This document shows, piece after piece, positions 33,522-43,675 of a stretch of DNA of 64,000 nucleotides. Every line of letters begins with the position of its first letter. Within the stretch, counting starts at the first letter, position 1. Origin of the DNA: Variovorax sp. Root318D1 (lineage in GTDB: Bacteria > Pseudomonadota > Gammaproteobacteria > Burkholderiales > Burkholderiaceae_C); NCBI RefSeq assembly GCF_001424835.1, contig NZ_LMCQ01000025.1:1-64000 (forward strand), read 5' to 3'. Both the position numbers and the translations under genes were made by a program. Under the pieces are notes generated by a model. The model had not been told where the DNA came from and searched no databases. It saw only the letters and a list, made by a program, of their open reading frames with translations.

Positions 33522-34391
33522 ATGGCTGCTGAAAACGCTGCGGAACATGGTCAGACCGCGGGTGAATACATCATTCACCACTTGACGCACCTGCAAAGCT
33601 CCAAGCCCGGAGGTGTTGCGGATTTCTCGGTATTCAATTTCGACTCGCTCTTTTTCTCGATCGCGTTGGGCATGCTGGGTTGCTGGCTGCTCTGGCTGGC
33701 TGCCCGCAAGGCTACTTCGGGCGTTCCCGGGCGTTTTCAAGCGGCCGTCGAGCTTCTGGTCGAAATGGTCGACCAGCAGGCCAAGGGCATCGTCCACAAC
33801 GCCACCAGCCGCAAGTTCGTTGCTCCGCTGGCGCTCACCATCTTCGTGTGGATCTTTTTGCTGAACGCAATGGACCTGTTCCCGGTCGACTTGTTCCCGG
33901 CAATCTGGGCCAAGATCTTCGGCATCGCGGGTGAAGATCCGCATCACGCCTACCTGCGCGTCGTGCCCACGGCCGACCTCTCGGTGACGATGGGCATGTC
34001 GGTTGCCGTGCTGCTGGTCTGCCTGTTCTACAACATCAAGATCAAGGGCCTCGGCGGCTGGGTGCATGAGCTCTTCACCGCGCCGTTCGGCAACCACTGG
34101 GCGCTGTATCCGTTCAACTTCGCGATGCAGATGATCGAGTTCGTCGCCAAGACGGTCTCGCACGGCATGCGTCTGTTCGGCAACATGTATGCCGGCGAAC
34201 TGATCTTCCTGCTGATCGCCCTGATGGGCGGTGCCTGGTCGCTGTCGGCCACCGGCATCGGCCTGGCCATCGGCCACATCATCGCGGGCACGGCCTGGGC
34301 CATCTTCCACATCCTGATCATCACGCTGCAAGCCTTCGTGTTCATGATGCTGGCGCTGGTCTACATCGGCCAGGCTCACGATCACCACTGA
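33522..34391 (+). CDS. atpB: ATP synthase F0 subunit a
   Basis: 289 residues with five to six membrane segments. The conserved arginine of the proton channel is in SHGMRLFGNMYAGEL, and FNFAMQMIEFVAKTVS precedes it. Subunit a carries the two proton half-channels. The start lies 4 bases after atpI. The adjacent atpE follows after 60 bases with a GGAG site. Confidence 0.97.
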   Translation: MAAENAAEHGQTAGEYIIHHLTHLQSSKPGGVADFSVFNFDSLFFSIALGMLGCWLLWLAARKATSGVPGRFQAAVELLVEMVDQQAKGIVHNATSRKFVAPLALTIFVWIFLLNAMDLFPVDLFPAIWAKIFGIAGEDPHHAYLRVVPTADLSVTMGMSVAVLLVCLFYNIKIKGLGGWVHELFTAPFGNHWALYPFNFAMQMIEFVAKTVSHGMRLFGNMYAGELIFLLIALMGGAWSLSATGIGLAIGHIIAGTAWAIFHILIITLQAFVFMMLALVYIGQAHDHH

Positions 34392-34451
34392 TCGTTCGGT
34401 TTCGTTTTCGTTTTTTGTTTTCTCTTCAACCAAAGTCCTCTAGGAGTCATC

Positions 34452-34715
34452 ATGGAAGTTATTAGCTTTGTTGCACTGGCCGCCGGCCTGATCATCGGTC
34501 TGGGCGCTGTGGGCGCATGTATCGGCATCGGCATCATGGGCAGCAAGTACCTCGAGTCGGCCGCACGTCAGCCCGAACTCATGGGTGAACTTCAAACCAA
34601 GATGTTCCTGCTGGCTGGTCTGATCGACGCCGCTTTCATTATCGGCACCGGTATCGCGCTGTGGTTCGCAACGGCCAACCCGTTCCTGGCTCAGATCGCC
34701 AACCTGCCGAAGTAA
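34452..34715 (+). CDS. atpE: ATP synthase F0 subunit c
   Basis: 87 residues forming two membrane helices. The ion-binding carboxylate is Asp59 in LLAGLIDAAFIIG, and the loop ARQPELMGELQ connects the helices. The GIGIMGSK segment has the glycines that pack the ring. An Asp without Na+-type ligands points to proton coupling. Confidence 0.97.
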   Translation: MEVISFVALAAGLIIGLGAVGACIGIGIMGSKYLESAARQPELMGELQTKMFLLAGLIDAAFIIGTGIALWFATANPFLAQIANLPK

Positions 34716-34792
34716 GTCTTTCTCGTCGGACCCGTGACGTCGTTCCCTTCCGTGGAATGGCTTCGCATTCAATCCCAAAGAGAGGGTGAAAA

Positions 34793-35263
34793 GTGAGCAT
34801 TACCGGTACCCTGATCGTTCAGATGATCGTGTTCCTGATCCTGGTCGGGTTCACGATGAAGTTCGTGTGGCCGCCGATCGCCAAGGCGCTGGACGACCGC
34901 GCTGCGAAGATCGCCGAAGGCCTCGCTGCAGCCGACATGGCCAAGTCCGAGTTGTCCGCCGCCAACAAGCGTGTGGAAGCCGAACTGGGCCAGGCACGCA
35001 ATGAGTCCGCGCAACGTCTTGCCGACGCCGAACGTCGCGCCCAGGCCATCGTTGAAGAGGCCAAGGCCCGCGCGACCGAAGAAGGCAACAAGATCGTTGC
35101 TGCTGCACGCGTCGAAGCCGACCAGCAGGCACTGAAGGCGCGCGAAGCACTGCGCGAGCAGGTTGCCGCACTGGCCGTCAAGGGCGCAGAGCAGATTCTG
35201 CGCAAGGAAGTGAATGCAGGCGTCCACGCCGATTTGCTCGCCCGTCTGCAGACCGAACTCTGA
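34793..35263 (+). CDS. atpF: ATP synthase F0 subunit b
   Basis: 156 residues, starting at a GTG (34793) with AGAGGGTG upstream. One N-terminal membrane helix (TLIVQMIVFLILVGFTMKFVW) is followed by a long charged helix rich in Ala, Glu and Arg, the peripheral stalk. The length equals E. coli AtpF (156). The 77-base gap after atpE has no other feature. Confidence 0.95.
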   Translation: MSITGTLIVQMIVFLILVGFTMKFVWPPIAKALDDRAAKIAEGLAAADMAKSELSAANKRVEAELGQARNESAQRLADAERRAQAIVEEAKARATEEGNKIVAAARVEADQQALKAREALREQVAALAVKGAEQILRKEVNAGVHADLLARLQTEL

Positions 35264-35271
35264 TAGAAGCC

Positions 35272-35802
35272 ATGGCAGAACTCGCCACCATTGCACGTCC
35301 CTACGCCGAGGCGCTTTTCAAGGCGTCGTCGTCCGACGTCGCCGGAACCAGCGCATGGCTCGACAAGGTGGCCGCCATCGCGGCCAGCCCGGAGCTACAG
35401 CAGTTCGCCGACAACCCCAAGGCCACGGCCGAACAGGTTCTCGGTGTGGTCGCCGGTGCCTTCGGTGCACCGCTGACCGCCCACGCCCAGAACTTTCTGG
35501 GCGCGCTCCTGGACAACGGCCGTTTCTCGGTGCTGCCGGAAATTGCGAAGCAGTTCCGGGCACTGGCCAACGCAAAGAGCGGCTCGTCCGACGCCGTGGT
35601 CTACAGCGCCTTTCCCATCGACGCCGCGGTTCTGGCCAATGTGGCCGTCGCGCTCGAAAAGCGTTTCGGCCGCAAGCTGCAGGTCACGGTCCAGCAAGAG
35701 CCGGAACTGATCGGCGGCATCCGTGTGGTGGTCGGCGACGAGGTGCTCGACACCTCCGTCAAAGCGCGCCTTGAACAAATGAAAGTTGCGCTGGCGGCCT
35801 GA
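35272..35802 (+). CDS. atpH: ATP synthase F1 subunit delta
   Basis: 176 residues (E. coli 177). The start ATIARPYAEALFKAS and the C-terminal QQEPELIGGIRVVVGDEVLD are characteristic. Delta links the F1 head to the b stalk. It starts 8 bases after atpF. Confidence 0.95.
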   Translation: MAELATIARPYAEALFKASSSDVAGTSAWLDKVAAIAASPELQQFADNPKATAEQVLGVVAGAFGAPLTAHAQNFLGALLDNGRFSVLPEIAKQFRALANAKSGSSDAVVYSAFPIDAAVLANVAVALEKRFGRKLQVTVQQEPELIGGIRVVVGDEVLDTSVKARLEQMKVALAA

Positions 35803-35850
35803 CGGTCTTCAGCCCTCTACTTGTAGCCTCAAAGAAAGAAGGAAAGAGTC

Positions 35851-37404
<1,554 letters not shown>

Positions 37405-37425
37405 TCGGCCGGACAAGGAGCACTC

Positions 37426-38301
37426 ATGGCAGCTGGTAAGGAAATCCGCGGCAAGATCAAATCGGTGGAAAACACCAAGAAGATCACCAAGGCCATGGAA
37501 ATGGTCTCGGTTTCCAAGATGCGCAAGGCGCAAGAGCGCATGCGTGCCGCCCGCCCCTACAGCGAGAAAATTCGCAACATTGCGGCCAATCTGGGCAAGG
37601 CGAATCCCGAGTACACCCACGCGTTCATGAAGAAGAACGATGCCAAGGCCATCGGCTTCATCATCGTCACGAGCGACAAGGGCCTGTGCGGTGGCTTGAA
37701 CACCAACCTGCTGCGCGCCGTCACGGCCAAGCTGCGGGAAGCACAGAGCGCGGGCATCGCCATCGACTCGGTGGCCATCGGCAGCAAGGGGCTGGGCTTC
37801 CTGAACCGCATCGGTGCGCGCGTGGTGGCCCATGTCACCCACCTGGGCGACACGCCTCACCTGGACAAGCTCATCGGGCCGGTCAAGACGCTGCTCGACG
37901 CCTACGCCGAGGGAAAGCTGTCGGCCGTGTACCTGTGCTACACCAAGTTCATCAACACGATCAAGCAGGAGCCGCTCGTCGAGCAGCTGCTGCCGCTGGC
38001 CGCAGACTCGCTGCAAGTCGAGGCGGGTCAGCATTCGTGGGACTACATCTACGAGCCCGATGCGCAAAGCGTGATCGACGAGCTGCTGGTGCGCTATGTG
38101 GAGTCGCTGGTCTACCAGGCCGTGGCCGAGAACATGGCGTCCGAGCACTCCGCCCGCATGGTGGCCATGAAGGCGGCAACGGACAACGCGGGCAATGTGA
38201 TCAACGAGCTCAAGCTGGTCTACAACAAGACCCGCCAGGCCGGCATCACCAAGGAACTTTCGGAAATCGTGTCCGGCGCCGCTGCGGCCGCCGGTGTTTG
38301 A
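37426..38301 (+). CDS. atpG: ATP synthase F1 subunit gamma
   Basis: 291 residues (E. coli 287). KEIRGKIKSVENTKKITKAMEM at the start and ARMVAMKAATDNAGNVI near the end form the coiled-coil rotor shaft; SDKGLCGGLN lies in the globular part. In standard operons atpD follows directly, but here a lipoprotein gene intervenes. Confidence 0.97.
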   Translation: MAAGKEIRGKIKSVENTKKITKAMEMVSVSKMRKAQERMRAARPYSEKIRNIAANLGKANPEYTHAFMKKNDAKAIGFIIVTSDKGLCGGLNTNLLRAVTAKLREAQSAGIAIDSVAIGSKGLGFLNRIGARVVAHVTHLGDTPHLDKLIGPVKTLLDAYAEGKLSAVYLCYTKFINTIKQEPLVEQLLPLAADSLQVEAGQHSWDYIYEPDAQSVIDELLVRYVESLVYQAVAENMASEHSARMVAMKAATDNAGNVINELKLVYNKTRQAGITKELSEIVSGAAAAAGV

Positions 38302-38304
38302 TGA

Positions 38305-38328
38305 GGCAATGTACCGGGCCACATTGCC
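38305..38328 (+). other. Inverted repeat after atpG
   Basis: GGCAATGT and ACATTGCC (38305-38312 with 38321-38328) can pair with an 8-base loop, starting 4 bases after the atpG stop. No T-tract follows directly, so it is more likely a message-processing or stability element than a terminator. Confidence 0.45.
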
Positions 38329-38387
38329 ATTCGAGGCTCGCTCTGCGGGCCCGATAACCGAAGGCCTTTTTTAGGGGACTCTGCATA

Positions 38388-38768
38388 ATGAAAAAACTTC
38401 TCGTTCTGGTGGCCATGGCCGCCGCGCTGACCGCCTGCTCCAAGAAGGAAGAGGCGCCCGTGGCACCGGCGGCACCCGCCGCCACGCCAGCTCCCGCTCC
38501 GGCGGCGCCTGCGCCAGCTGCACCGCCGGCCGCAACCGCGCCGACGGCATCGGCTGCGGACCTGCCGCAAGAGTGCAACGACTACCTCGCCAAGGCACAG
38601 GCCTGCGCGTCCGCACAAAGCGGCGCAGCCGCTGATGCGATGAAGGCGAGCGTGGAGCAGACCAAGGCTGCCTGGGCTTCGTTGGGCACCGACAAGGCTG
38701 CATTGGGCCAAGCCTGCAAGGCTGCCAGCGATGCTTTCGCCGCACAGGCGGCGGCAATGAAGTGCTGA
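38388..38768 (+). CDS. Small lipoprotein (DUF5339-like) inside the atp operon
   Basis: 126 residues. The signal peptide ends in the lipobox LTAC (Cys17). A Pro/Ala-rich linker (about 25-55) leads to a helical domain of about 70 residues with four cysteines (ECNDYLAKAQAC near its start, QACKAAS, and a final MKC), probably two disulfides in the periplasm. The domain resembles DUF5339 as I remember it; this was not checked. AGGGGA precedes the ATG. It lies between atpG and atpD in the same direction, with 86 and 124 bases of spacing, so it should be transcribed with the ATP synthase genes. Confidence 0.82.
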   Translation: MKKLLVLVAMAAALTACSKKEEAPVAPAAPAATPAPAPAAPAPAAPPAATAPTASAADLPQECNDYLAKAQACASAQSGAAADAMKASVEQTKAAWASLGTDKAALGQACKAASDAFAAQAAAMKC

Positions 38769-38791
38769 TCGGAAGTATCTGAAATCAAGGG

Positions 38792-38808
38792 TGCCGGCCC
38801 GTCCGGCA
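38792..38808 (+). other. Hairpin between the lipoprotein gene and atpD
   Basis: TGCCGG-CCCGT-CCGGCA (38792-38797 with 38803-38808) is followed by TTCTTG. The stem is short and the T-tract weak, so it may be a partial attenuator or a stability element ahead of atpD. Confidence 0.4.
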
Positions 38809-38892
38809 TTCTTGCAAAAGCGGCCCGCGATGGCACAAGGACGCTTCTGCAAGAACCTGTCGCAACATTATTGAGATCCAGAAGGAAACGCC

Positions 38893-40293
38893 ATGGCTGA
38901 AGGAAAAATTGTCCAATGTATCGGCGCCGTGGTCGACGTGGAGTTCCCGCGTGACCAGATGCCCAAGGTGTATGACGCCTTGAAATTCGAAGGCGGCGGG
39001 CTGACTCTCGAAGTCCAGCAGCAGCTCGGCGACGGCGTGGTGCGCACCATTGCGCTCGGCTCGTCTGACGGCCTGCGCCGCGGCCTGATCGTGACCAACA
39101 CCGGCGCGCCTATCACGGTGCCCGTCGGCAAGGCCACGCTGGGCCGCATCATGGACGTGCTCGGCCGTCCGATCGACGAGCGCGGCGAAGTGAGCCAAGA
39201 CCTCACCGCTTCGATCCACCGCAAGGCGCCTGCATACGACGAGCTCTCGCCGTCGCAAGACCTGCTGGAAACCGGCATCAAGGTGATCGACCTGGTGTGC
39301 CCGTTCGCCAAGGGCGGCAAGGTGGGCCTGTTCGGCGGCGCCGGCGTGGGCAAGACCGTGAACATGATGGAACTCATCAACAACATCGCCAAGGCTCACT
39401 CGGGTCTGTCGGTGTTCGCCGGTGTGGGTGAACGTACCCGCGAAGGCAACGACTTCTATCACGAGATGGCCGACTCCGGCGTCGTGAACCTCGAGAAGCT
39501 CGAGGACTCGAAGGTGGCCATGGTCTACGGCCAGATGAACGAACCCCCGGGCAACCGTCTGCGCGTGGCGCTGACCGGCCTGACCATCGCCGAGTCGTTC
39601 CGCGACGAAGGCCGTGACGTGCTGTTCTTCGTGGACAACATCTACCGCTACACGCTGGCCGGTACCGAAGTGTCGGCTCTGCTGGGCCGCATGCCTTCCG
39701 CCGTGGGCTACCAGCCGACGCTGGCCGAAGAAATGGGCCGCCTGCAAGAGCGGATCACGTCGACCAAGGTCGGCTCGATCACCTCGATCCAGGCTGTGTA
39801 CGTGCCGGCCGACGACTTGACCGACCCGTCGCCCGCCACCACCTTCGCCCACTTGGACTCGACCGTGGTGCTGTCGCGCGACATCGCTTCGCTCGGTATC
39901 TACCCCGCCGTGGACCCGCTGGACTCGACCTCGCGCCAGCTCGACCCGAACGTGGTCGGCGAAGAGCACTACAACGTGGCCCGCGCCGTGCAAGGCACGC
40001 TGCAGCGCTACAAGGAACTGCGCGACATCATCGCGATTCTGGGCATGGACGAACTGGCTCCCGACGACAAACTCGCCGTGGCCCGCGCACGCAAGATCCA
40101 GCGTTTCCTGTCGCAGCCGTTCCACGTGGCCGAAGTGTTCACCGGTTCGCCCGGCAAGTACGTGCCGCTGGCTGAAACCATCCGCGGCTTCAAGATGATC
40201 GTGAACGGCGAAGCCGACCACCTGCCGGAACAAGCGTTCTACATGGTCGGCGGCATCGACGAAGCGTTCGAAAAGGCCAAGAAGGTCGCTTAA
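38893..40293 (+). CDS. atpD: ATP synthase F1 subunit beta
   Basis: 466 residues. The catalytic P-loop GGAGVGKT is at 148-155, with GERTREGNDFYHEM and LFFVDNIYRYTLAG (Walker B region) downstream. Beta carries the catalytic sites for ATP synthesis. A GAAGGAAA site precedes the ATG. It is separated from atpG by the lipoprotein gene. Confidence 0.98.
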   Translation: MAEGKIVQCIGAVVDVEFPRDQMPKVYDALKFEGGGLTLEVQQQLGDGVVRTIALGSSDGLRRGLIVTNTGAPITVPVGKATLGRIMDVLGRPIDERGEVSQDLTASIHRKAPAYDELSPSQDLLETGIKVIDLVCPFAKGGKVGLFGGAGVGKTVNMMELINNIAKAHSGLSVFAGVGERTREGNDFYHEMADSGVVNLEKLEDSKVAMVYGQMNEPPGNRLRVALTGLTIAESFRDEGRDVLFFVDNIYRYTLAGTEVSALLGRMPSAVGYQPTLAEEMGRLQERITSTKVGSITSIQAVYVPADDLTDPSPATTFAHLDSTVVLSRDIASLGIYPAVDPLDSTSRQLDPNVVGEEHYNVARAVQGTLQRYKELRDIIAILGMDELAPDDKLAVARARKIQRFLSQPFHVAEVFTGSPGKYVPLAETIRGFKMIVNGEADHLPEQAFYMVGGIDEAFEKAKKVA

Positions 40294-40305
40294 TAAGGAA
40301 TCACC

Positions 40306-40725
40306 ATGGCAGGCACCATTCATGTGGACGTGGTCAGCGCGGAAGAGTCGATCTTCTCGGGCGAAGCCAAGTTCGTCGCGCTGCCCGGTGAAGCCGGTGA
40401 GCTCGGCATCTATCCGCGCCACACCCCGCTGATCACGCGCATCCGTCCGGGTGCGGTGCGCATCGAAACGGCCGACGGCGGCGAAGAGTTCGTCTTCGTG
40501 GCCGGCGGCATTCTCGAAGTGCAGCCCAACGCCGTCACCGTGCTGTCCGACACTGCCATCCGCGGCAAGGACCTCGACGACGAGAAGGCCAACAAGGCCA
40601 AGGCGGCTGCCGAGGAAGCGCTCAAGAACGCCAGGAGCGACATCGACATCGCCATGGCGCAATCCGAACTGGCCGTCATGGCCGCCCAGATTGCGGCGCT
40701 GCGCAAGTACCGCCAGAAGAAGTAA
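40306..40725 (+). CDS. atpC: ATP synthase F1 subunit epsilon
   Basis: 139 residues (E. coli 139). It has the N-terminal beta-sandwich (HVDVVSAEESIFSGEAKFV, GELGIYPRHTPLIT) and the C-terminal helical hairpin that can inhibit hydrolysis. It ends the operon; the terminator begins 35 bases later. Confidence 0.96.
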   Translation: MAGTIHVDVVSAEESIFSGEAKFVALPGEAGELGIYPRHTPLITRIRPGAVRIETADGGEEFVFVAGGILEVQPNAVTVLSDTAIRGKDLDDEKANKAKAAAEEALKNARSDIDIAMAQSELAVMAAQIAALRKYRQKK

Positions 40726-40760
40726 TCCAGCGAGCAAGAGCCGACGCTCTCACTCCGAAG

Positions 40761-40788
40761 AAGCCGCCTCCCGGGCGGCTTTTTTTTG
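40761..40788 (+). terminator. Rho-independent terminator of the atp operon
   Basis: AAGCCGCC and GGCGGCTT (40761-40768 with 40774-40781) form an 8-bp stem with a TCCCG loop, followed by eight T residues. It ends the atp transcript before the ROK regulator gene. Confidence 0.95.
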
Positions 40789-40937
40789 CCTGCGTCCTGC
40801 AGAAGAAGGGCAGCTTCGATCTGAATTTGGTCGAAGTTCGGCCTTGTCCGGCTAAAGCCACGCGCCTAGTATTCGCATTCCGCCCGATCGGTACCCCCGG
40901 GGGCCGGCGGGCCAAAAGAATATTGGAGACACAGCGC

Positions 40938-42140
40938 GTGGCACCCTGGAGTGGCATCACTGCGGACGAAATGCGATTGCTGGAGACCACTTTCTGGTCG
41001 GCCGGCGGGTCGCGCCATGCCATGGCCGAGCAGCTCGGCTTCTCCAAGAGCAAGGCCAATGCGCTGATCGCGGGCCTCGTCGACCAAGGCCTGTTGGCCG
41101 AAGCCGGCCTGCAGCGTTCATCGGGCGGACGGCGCGCCGAAAACCTCCAGCTTCACACCGGCCTGGGCGTGCTCGTGGGCATCGACATCGGCGCCACCAG
41201 CCTGGACGTCGCGGTGCTGCGCCCCGACCTCACCGTGCTGGCGCAGCACGACGAACCCGCCGACGTGCGCGAAGGCCCGGCCGTGGTGCTGGCGCGGGTG
41301 CGCGTGCTCATGCGCGAACTGCTCGCGCGCTGCAACACCGGCGCTAGGGACGTGCTCGGCATTGGCATCGGCGTGCCGGGCCCCGTCAATTTCGAGATCG
41401 GCCAGCTCGTGAACCCGCCGCTGATGCCGGCCTGGGACAGCTTTTCGATCCGCGACTACCTGCGCGAGGACTATGCCGCCCCGGTCTTCGTCGATAACGA
41501 CGTGAACCTGATGGCGCTCGGCGAGCTCTGGCGGTTGAAGCGCTCGCTCAGCAACTTTCTCGTGATCAAGATCGGCACCGGCATCGGCTGCGGCATCGTC
41601 TGCCACGGCGAGGTCTATCGCGGCGCGGCCGGTTCGGCCGGCGACGTGGGCCACATCTGCGTTGACCAGGAGGGCCCGCGCTGCCATTGCGGCAATGTCG
41701 GCTGCGTCGAGGCCATGGCCGCGGGGCCGGCCATCACGCGCATGGCCGTGCAGGCGGCGGAAGCCGGCGATAGCGCCTTGCTCGCCGAGTGCTTGCGCGT
41801 GCACGGGCGCATCGAGGCCGTCGACGTGGGCCAGGCGAGCCGTGCCGGCGACACGACGGCCAACGGCATCATCCAGCGCGCGGGCAACCTCATCGGCCAG
41901 ATGCTGGCGTCGGTGGTGAACTTCTTCAATCCGTCGCATGTGTTCATCGGCGGCGGCATCACGCGCATCGGCCCGCTGTTTCTCGCGGCCGTGCGGCAGA
42001 GCGTCTACCAGCGCTCGCTCGCGCTTTCGACGCGGCACCTGGAAATCCAGTACACGCCACTGGGCGTGCAGGGCGGGCTGATCGGCGCCGGCGTGCTCGC
42101 GATGCACGAAACACTCAAAGTCCGCGGGGTGGCGCCATGA
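40938..42140 (+). CDS. ROK family transcriptional regulator
   Basis: 400 residues from the GTG at 40938, which has TTGGAGA ten bases upstream; the frame is open to a TTG at 40827. An N-terminal winged helix (SRHAMAEQLGFSKSKANALIAGL) is followed by the ROK sugar-kinase-like domain, with GIDIGATSLDVAVL and the zinc motif CHCGNVGCVE. Such proteins usually repress sugar genes and respond to the sugar or its phosphate. Its stop overlaps the start of the ABC ATPase gene (ATGA), so it is the first gene of the transport operon. Confidence 0.93.
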   Translation: MAPWSGITADEMRLLETTFWSAGGSRHAMAEQLGFSKSKANALIAGLVDQGLLAEAGLQRSSGGRRAENLQLHTGLGVLVGIDIGATSLDVAVLRPDLTVLAQHDEPADVREGPAVVLARVRVLMRELLARCNTGARDVLGIGIGVPGPVNFEIGQLVNPPLMPAWDSFSIRDYLREDYAAPVFVDNDVNLMALGELWRLKRSLSNFLVIKIGTGIGCGIVCHGEVYRGAAGSAGDVGHICVDQEGPRCHCGNVGCVEAMAAGPAITRMAVQAAEAGDSALLAECLRVHGRIEAVDVGQASRAGDTTANGIIQRAGNLIGQMLASVVNFFNPSHVFIGGGITRIGPLFLAAVRQSVYQRSLALSTRHLEIQYTPLGVQGGLIGAGVLAMHETLKVRGVAP

Positions 42141-43675
42141 CGGCACAAACAGCAACCAAGGGAAGCGTCGCGGTCGAATTCGACGGCGTGGTGAAAGCCT
42201 TCGGCCCGGTGCAGGTGCTGCACGGCGTGAGCTTTTCGCTCGCGCCCGGACGCGTCTACGGATTGCTCGGCGAGAACGGTGCCGGCAAGTCGACGTTGAT
42301 GAAGATTCTTGCGGGCTACGAGTCGCTCACCGGTGGCGCGCTGCGCATCAACGGCGAGCCCCGGCACTTCACGAGTTCGCGCGATGCCGAGGCGCTGGGC
42401 ATCGTGCTGATTCACCAGGAGTTCAATCTCGCTGAAGACTTGAGCGTGGCGCAGAACATCTTCCTCGGCCATGAAAAGAAGAAGGGCTGGCTGCTCGACG
42501 ATGCGACGATGGAACGCGACGCTGCGGCAGCGCTCGCCGCCGTTGGCCTGCAAGTCGATCCGCGTACCAAGGTGCGGCGGCTCATCGTGGCCGAGAAGCA
42601 GTTGGTCGAAATTGCCAAGGCCATCGCACGACGCGCGCGCCTCCTGATCATGGACGAGCCCACCGCCACGCTCACACCCGGCGAGACCGAGCGCCTCTTC
42701 AAGCTCATCGCGCAGCTGCGCGCCGACGGCGTGACCATCGTCTACATCTCGCACAAGCTCGACGAGGTCGAGCAGGTGACCGACGAGGTGATCGTGATGC
42801 GTGACGGCCGCTTCGTGGCGCGCGCGCCCACGCCCCAGGTGACCCGCCACCAGATGGCCAACCTCATGGTGGGCCGCGAACTCGCCGACCTGTATCCGCC
42901 GCGCGACGTGGTGGTGGCTGCCGATGCAGCCGCCATGCGCGTGCGCAACTTCAGCGTGCCCGGCTGGGCGCACGACGTCGGCTTTGAGGTGCGCCCCGGC
43001 GAGATCCTCGGCTTTGCGGGCCTTGTCGGCGCCGGCCGCACCGAGCTGTTCGAAGGCCTCCTGGGCCTCAGGCCTGCGAGCGGCGATGTCGAGATGCTCG
43101 GCAAGCCGGTGCCGCACCAGACGGGCTGGCGCAATCCGCGCGACGCGGCGCGGCACGGACTCACCTACCTGAGCGAAGACCGCAAAGGCAAGGGCCTGCA
43201 CGTGAACTTCGGCCTGCGCCAGAACCTCACGCTGATGGCGCTCGAGCGCTATGCCCAGCCCTGGCTCCAACCCGAGGCCGAACGCGGCGCGCTGGCCGAG
43301 GCCGTGAAGGACTACGGCATTCGCACCGGCTCGCTCGACGTCAAGGCATCTTCGCTCTCGGGCGGCAACCAGCAGAAGCTCGCACTCGCCAAGGTGCTGC
43401 AGCCCCGGCCCAAGGTGGTGGTGCTCGACGAGCCCACGCGCGGCGTCGACATCGGCGCCAAGCGCGACATCTATTTCCTGATCCAGCGACTCGCCCGCGA
43501 AGGGCTCGCGGTGATCGTCGTTTCGTCGGAGCTGATGGAACTCATCGGCCTGTGCCACCGCGTGGCGGTGATGCGCGCGGGCCGCCTCGTCGCCACGCTC
43601 AACGCCGACCATTTGACAGAAGAGGAGCTCATCGCTCATGCCACCGGAACAGCAGACATCCACGCCGCGGCCTGA
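42137..43675 (+). CDS. Sugar ABC transporter ATP-binding protein (RbsA-like)
   Basis: 512 residues with two ABC cassettes. The first has Walker A GENGAGKSTLMK, followed by the Walker B segment LLIMDEPTATLTPGE; its signature region RRLIVAEKQLVEIAKA replaces LSGGQ, as in RbsA/MglA. The second has a degenerate Walker A (GLVGAGRTELFEG) and the signature LSGGNQQKLALAKVL, then VVLDEPTRGVDIGAK. This tandem layout belongs to the monosaccharide (CUT2) importers. The start overlaps the ROK gene stop and the end overlaps the permease gene by 38 bases. Confidence 0.95.
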   Translation: MTAQTATKGSVAVEFDGVVKAFGPVQVLHGVSFSLAPGRVYGLLGENGAGKSTLMKILAGYESLTGGALRINGEPRHFTSSRDAEALGIVLIHQEFNLAEDLSVAQNIFLGHEKKKGWLLDDATMERDAAAALAAVGLQVDPRTKVRRLIVAEKQLVEIAKAIARRARLLIMDEPTATLTPGETERLFKLIAQLRADGVTIVYISHKLDEVEQVTDEVIVMRDGRFVARAPTPQVTRHQMANLMVGRELADLYPPRDVVVAADAAAMRVRNFSVPGWAHDVGFEVRPGEILGFAGLVGAGRTELFEGLLGLRPASGDVEMLGKPVPHQTGWRNPRDAARHGLTYLSEDRKGKGLHVNFGLRQNLTLMALERYAQPWLQPEAERGALAEAVKDYGIRTGSLDVKASSLSGGNQQKLALAKVLQPRPKVVVLDEPTRGVDIGAKRDIYFLIQRLAREGLAVIVVSSELMELIGLCHRVAVMRAGRLVATLNADHLTEEELIAHATGTADIHAAA

